DNA from: Pseudomonadota bacterium
GTDB lineage: Bacteria > Pseudomonadota > Alphaproteobacteria > Rhizobiales > Pleomorphomonadaceae
Length of the DNA stretch: 34,876 nt
Direction: 5' to 3'
Assembly: GCA_018262575.1 (NCBI GenBank)
Contig: JAGSYU010000020.1
Span: forward strand, 1 to 34,876
Every line of letters begins with the position of its first letter. Within the stretch, counting starts at the first letter, position 1. The notes beneath the pieces were generated by a model, which saw only the letters and a program-made list of their open reading frames with translations, was not told the origin of the DNA and made no database searches. Below are positions 33,854 to 34,876 of the stretch, piece by piece. Position numbers and translations under genes: made by a program.

Positions 33854-34659
33854 CCTCCTTTTCCTGGTGGAATCTCTCAACCGCCGATTTTGCCGGCCGC
33901 GATTTCTCGAACACCGTGGCGGTACTGCCGGTCGGCGCCGTCGAGCAGCACGGACCGCACCTGCCGGTCAGCGTCGACGCGGCGATCAACGCCGGTGTGC
34001 TGGCCGACGCACTCGCCAAGCTCGCCGCCGACGCCGACGTGCTGGTTCTGCCGCCGCTGCCTTACGGCAAATCCGACGAGCACATGGCCTTTCCCGGAAC
34101 GATCGCCATACCGGGCGACACGCTGGCGCGCCTGTGGTTTGAGATTGCCGCCAGCGTTCACCGGGCCGGCGTCCGCAAGCTGGTGTTCTTCAACGCCCAT
34201 GGCGGCCAGATCGCCCTGATCGACATCGTCTGCCGCGACATCCGGGTGAAGCTCGGCATGCTGGCGGTTGCCTGCTCGTGGTTCCGCATCACGGCGGTCG
34301 ACGACATCATTCCGGCCGCCGAATCGGCGCACGGCATCCATGGCGGCGACCTCGAGACCAGCGTCATGCTGCACCTGCACGGCGATCTCGTCGCCATGGA
34401 CAAGGCGGAGGATTTCGTGCCGCTGACGGTGGAGATCGAGGCGTCCGGCAGCTTGCTCACCGCCGAGGGCGCCGTCGGCTTCGGCTGGCAGGCGCAGGAC
34501 CTTCACCCCAAAGGCGTTGCCGGCAACGCGAAAGCCGCCACCGCCGAAAAGGGGCGGATCATCGTCGATCGTGCCAGTTCGGCCTTCGTCTCGCTGCTCG
34601 ACGATGTCGCCGCCTTCGATCTTGATCGCCTGACGGCGACAACCGCTTTCTCGCGTTGA
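33850..34659 (+). CDS. Creatininase-family metal-dependent amidohydrolase
   Basis: The protein has 269 residues, the usual length. Zinc/manganese ligands are seen as Glu32 and His34 in VEQHGPHLP, Asp43 (SVDAAINAG), His118 in NAHGGQ and Glu169 in GIHGGDLETS. The family hydrolyses cyclic or linear amides, for example creatinine, formamidopyrimidine and mycofactocin precursor peptides. ATGA overlap with the acyl-CoA synthetase gene implies coupled expression, so it may open a lactam or amide whose acid product is then activated. This is inference. It ends four bases before the convergent permease gene. Confidence 0.88.
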   Translation: MTSFSWWNLSTADFAGRDFSNTVAVLPVGAVEQHGPHLPVSVDAAINAGVLADALAKLAADADVLVLPPLPYGKSDEHMAFPGTIAIPGDTLARLWFEIAASVHRAGVRKLVFFNAHGGQIALIDIVCRDIRVKLGMLAVACSWFRITAVDDIIPAAESAHGIHGGDLETSVMLHLHGDLVAMDKAEDFVPLTVEIEASGSLLTAEGAVGFGWQAQDLHPKGVAGNAKAATAEKGRIIVDRASSAFVSLLDDVAAFDLDRLTATTAFSR

Positions 34660-34663
34660 GCGG

Positions 34664-34876
34664 TCAGGCACTCGCCGCAAGCTTCCGCAGCCGCCGACGG
34701 CGATAGGCCTCGCTAACGCCGACCAGCACCGCCGTCAGCACCAGAACCACCACCTGCATGGCGTTGAGGTCGGGCCTGAGTTCGCGGCGGAACTCCGAGG
34801 CCACCATCAGCGACAACGGCTGCGTCCGGCCGGCCAGGAACATGGCGATGGTCAGATCGGCCAGCGACAGGATGAC
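34664..34876 (-). CDS. ABC transporter permease, PotC/ModB-like, C-terminal part (5' end outside window)
   Basis: 70 residues before the stop TGA. 'LADLTIAMFLAGRTQPLSLMVASEF' resembles the C-terminal spans of spermidine/putrescine- and iron-type permeases, followed by a final membrane segment 'AMQVVVLVLTAVLVGVSEAY' and a basic tail RRRRLRKLAASA on the cytoplasmic side. The EAA loop is outside the window. The rest of the importer should continue to the right on the minus strand. Confidence 0.75.
   Translation of the reverse strand, partial: VILSLADLTIAMFLAGRTQPLSLMVASEFRRELRPDLNAMQVVVLVLTAVLVGVSEAYRRRRLRKLAASA

Overview
The window looks like chromosome from a GC-rich alphaproteobacterium, probably a member of the Hyphomicrobiales. 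The reasons are codon use, the many tightly packed catabolic operons, the RpiR/GntR/PrpR-type regulators and several ABC importers. A facultatively anaerobic genus such as Pleomorphomonas would fit the anaerobic glycyl-radical genes, but the genus is only a guess.

Layout. (1) 1-3.2 kb: end of a UDP-glucuronate 4-epimerase-like gene, convergent with a mannose-1-phosphate guanylyltransferase/isomerase and phosphomannomutase pair; this is nucleotide-sugar supply for surface polysaccharide. (2) 3.3-6.2 kb: a GNAT acyltransferase overlapping an enolase-superfamily N-acylamino-acid racemase/OSBS-like enzyme, divergent from an RpiR regulator. (3) 6.2-7.5 kb: a scar in which the ATP-cone of an anaerobic ribonucleotide reductase (nrdD) is joined out of frame to the C-terminal part of its activase (nrdG), then a small orphan ORF with its own terminator. 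(4) 7.6-17.6 kb, all on the minus strand: a FAH/2-keto-4-pentenoate hydratase-type enzyme, a GntR/FCD regulator, a four-carbon acid-sugar kinase, a cytoplasmic BNR (sialidase-like) protein and a complete peptide/oligosaccharide-type ABC importer. The importer has a near-consensus sigma-54 promoter. (5) 17.8-19.7 kb: the divergent sigma-54 activator (PrpR_N-PAS-AAA+-HTH). (6) 19.7-28.0 kb: an eight-gene minus-strand operon of PdxA2-like dehydrogenase, iron alcohol dehydrogenase, DapA-like aldolase, D-2-hydroxyacid dehydrogenase and the nickel-pincer racemase set LarA, LarC, LarE, LarB. (7) 28.0-28.75 kb: an unusually AT-rich regulatory stretch. (8) 28.75-34.7 kb, plus strand: a potassium-channel-like protein with a C-terminal zinc ribbon, a YjjI-type glycyl radical enzyme with its YjjW activase, an acyl-CoA synthetase-like ligase and a creatininase-family amidohydrolase. 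(9) The window ends in the C-terminus of a PotC-like ABC permease.

How it may work together. The most interesting unit is 7.6-28.0 kb. Transport, a sialidase-like propeller, a nickel-dependent 2-hydroxyacid racemase/epimerase with its whole cofactor pathway, a hydroxyacid dehydrogenase, a keto-acid lyase/aldolase, a FAH enzyme and a kinase plus PdxA2 pair together look like a route for uptake and breakdown of an unusual sugar acid or glycosyl-acid. The last steps may pass through a 4-phospho-threonate/erythronate-type intermediate to dihydroxyacetone phosphate. The substrate is not known and the pathway is an inference from gene content. An octamer, AAACTTGT, recurs beside the FAH and gntR genes, with a 7/8 match in the AT-rich region upstream of the lar operon, hinting that the GntR protein links the two arms.
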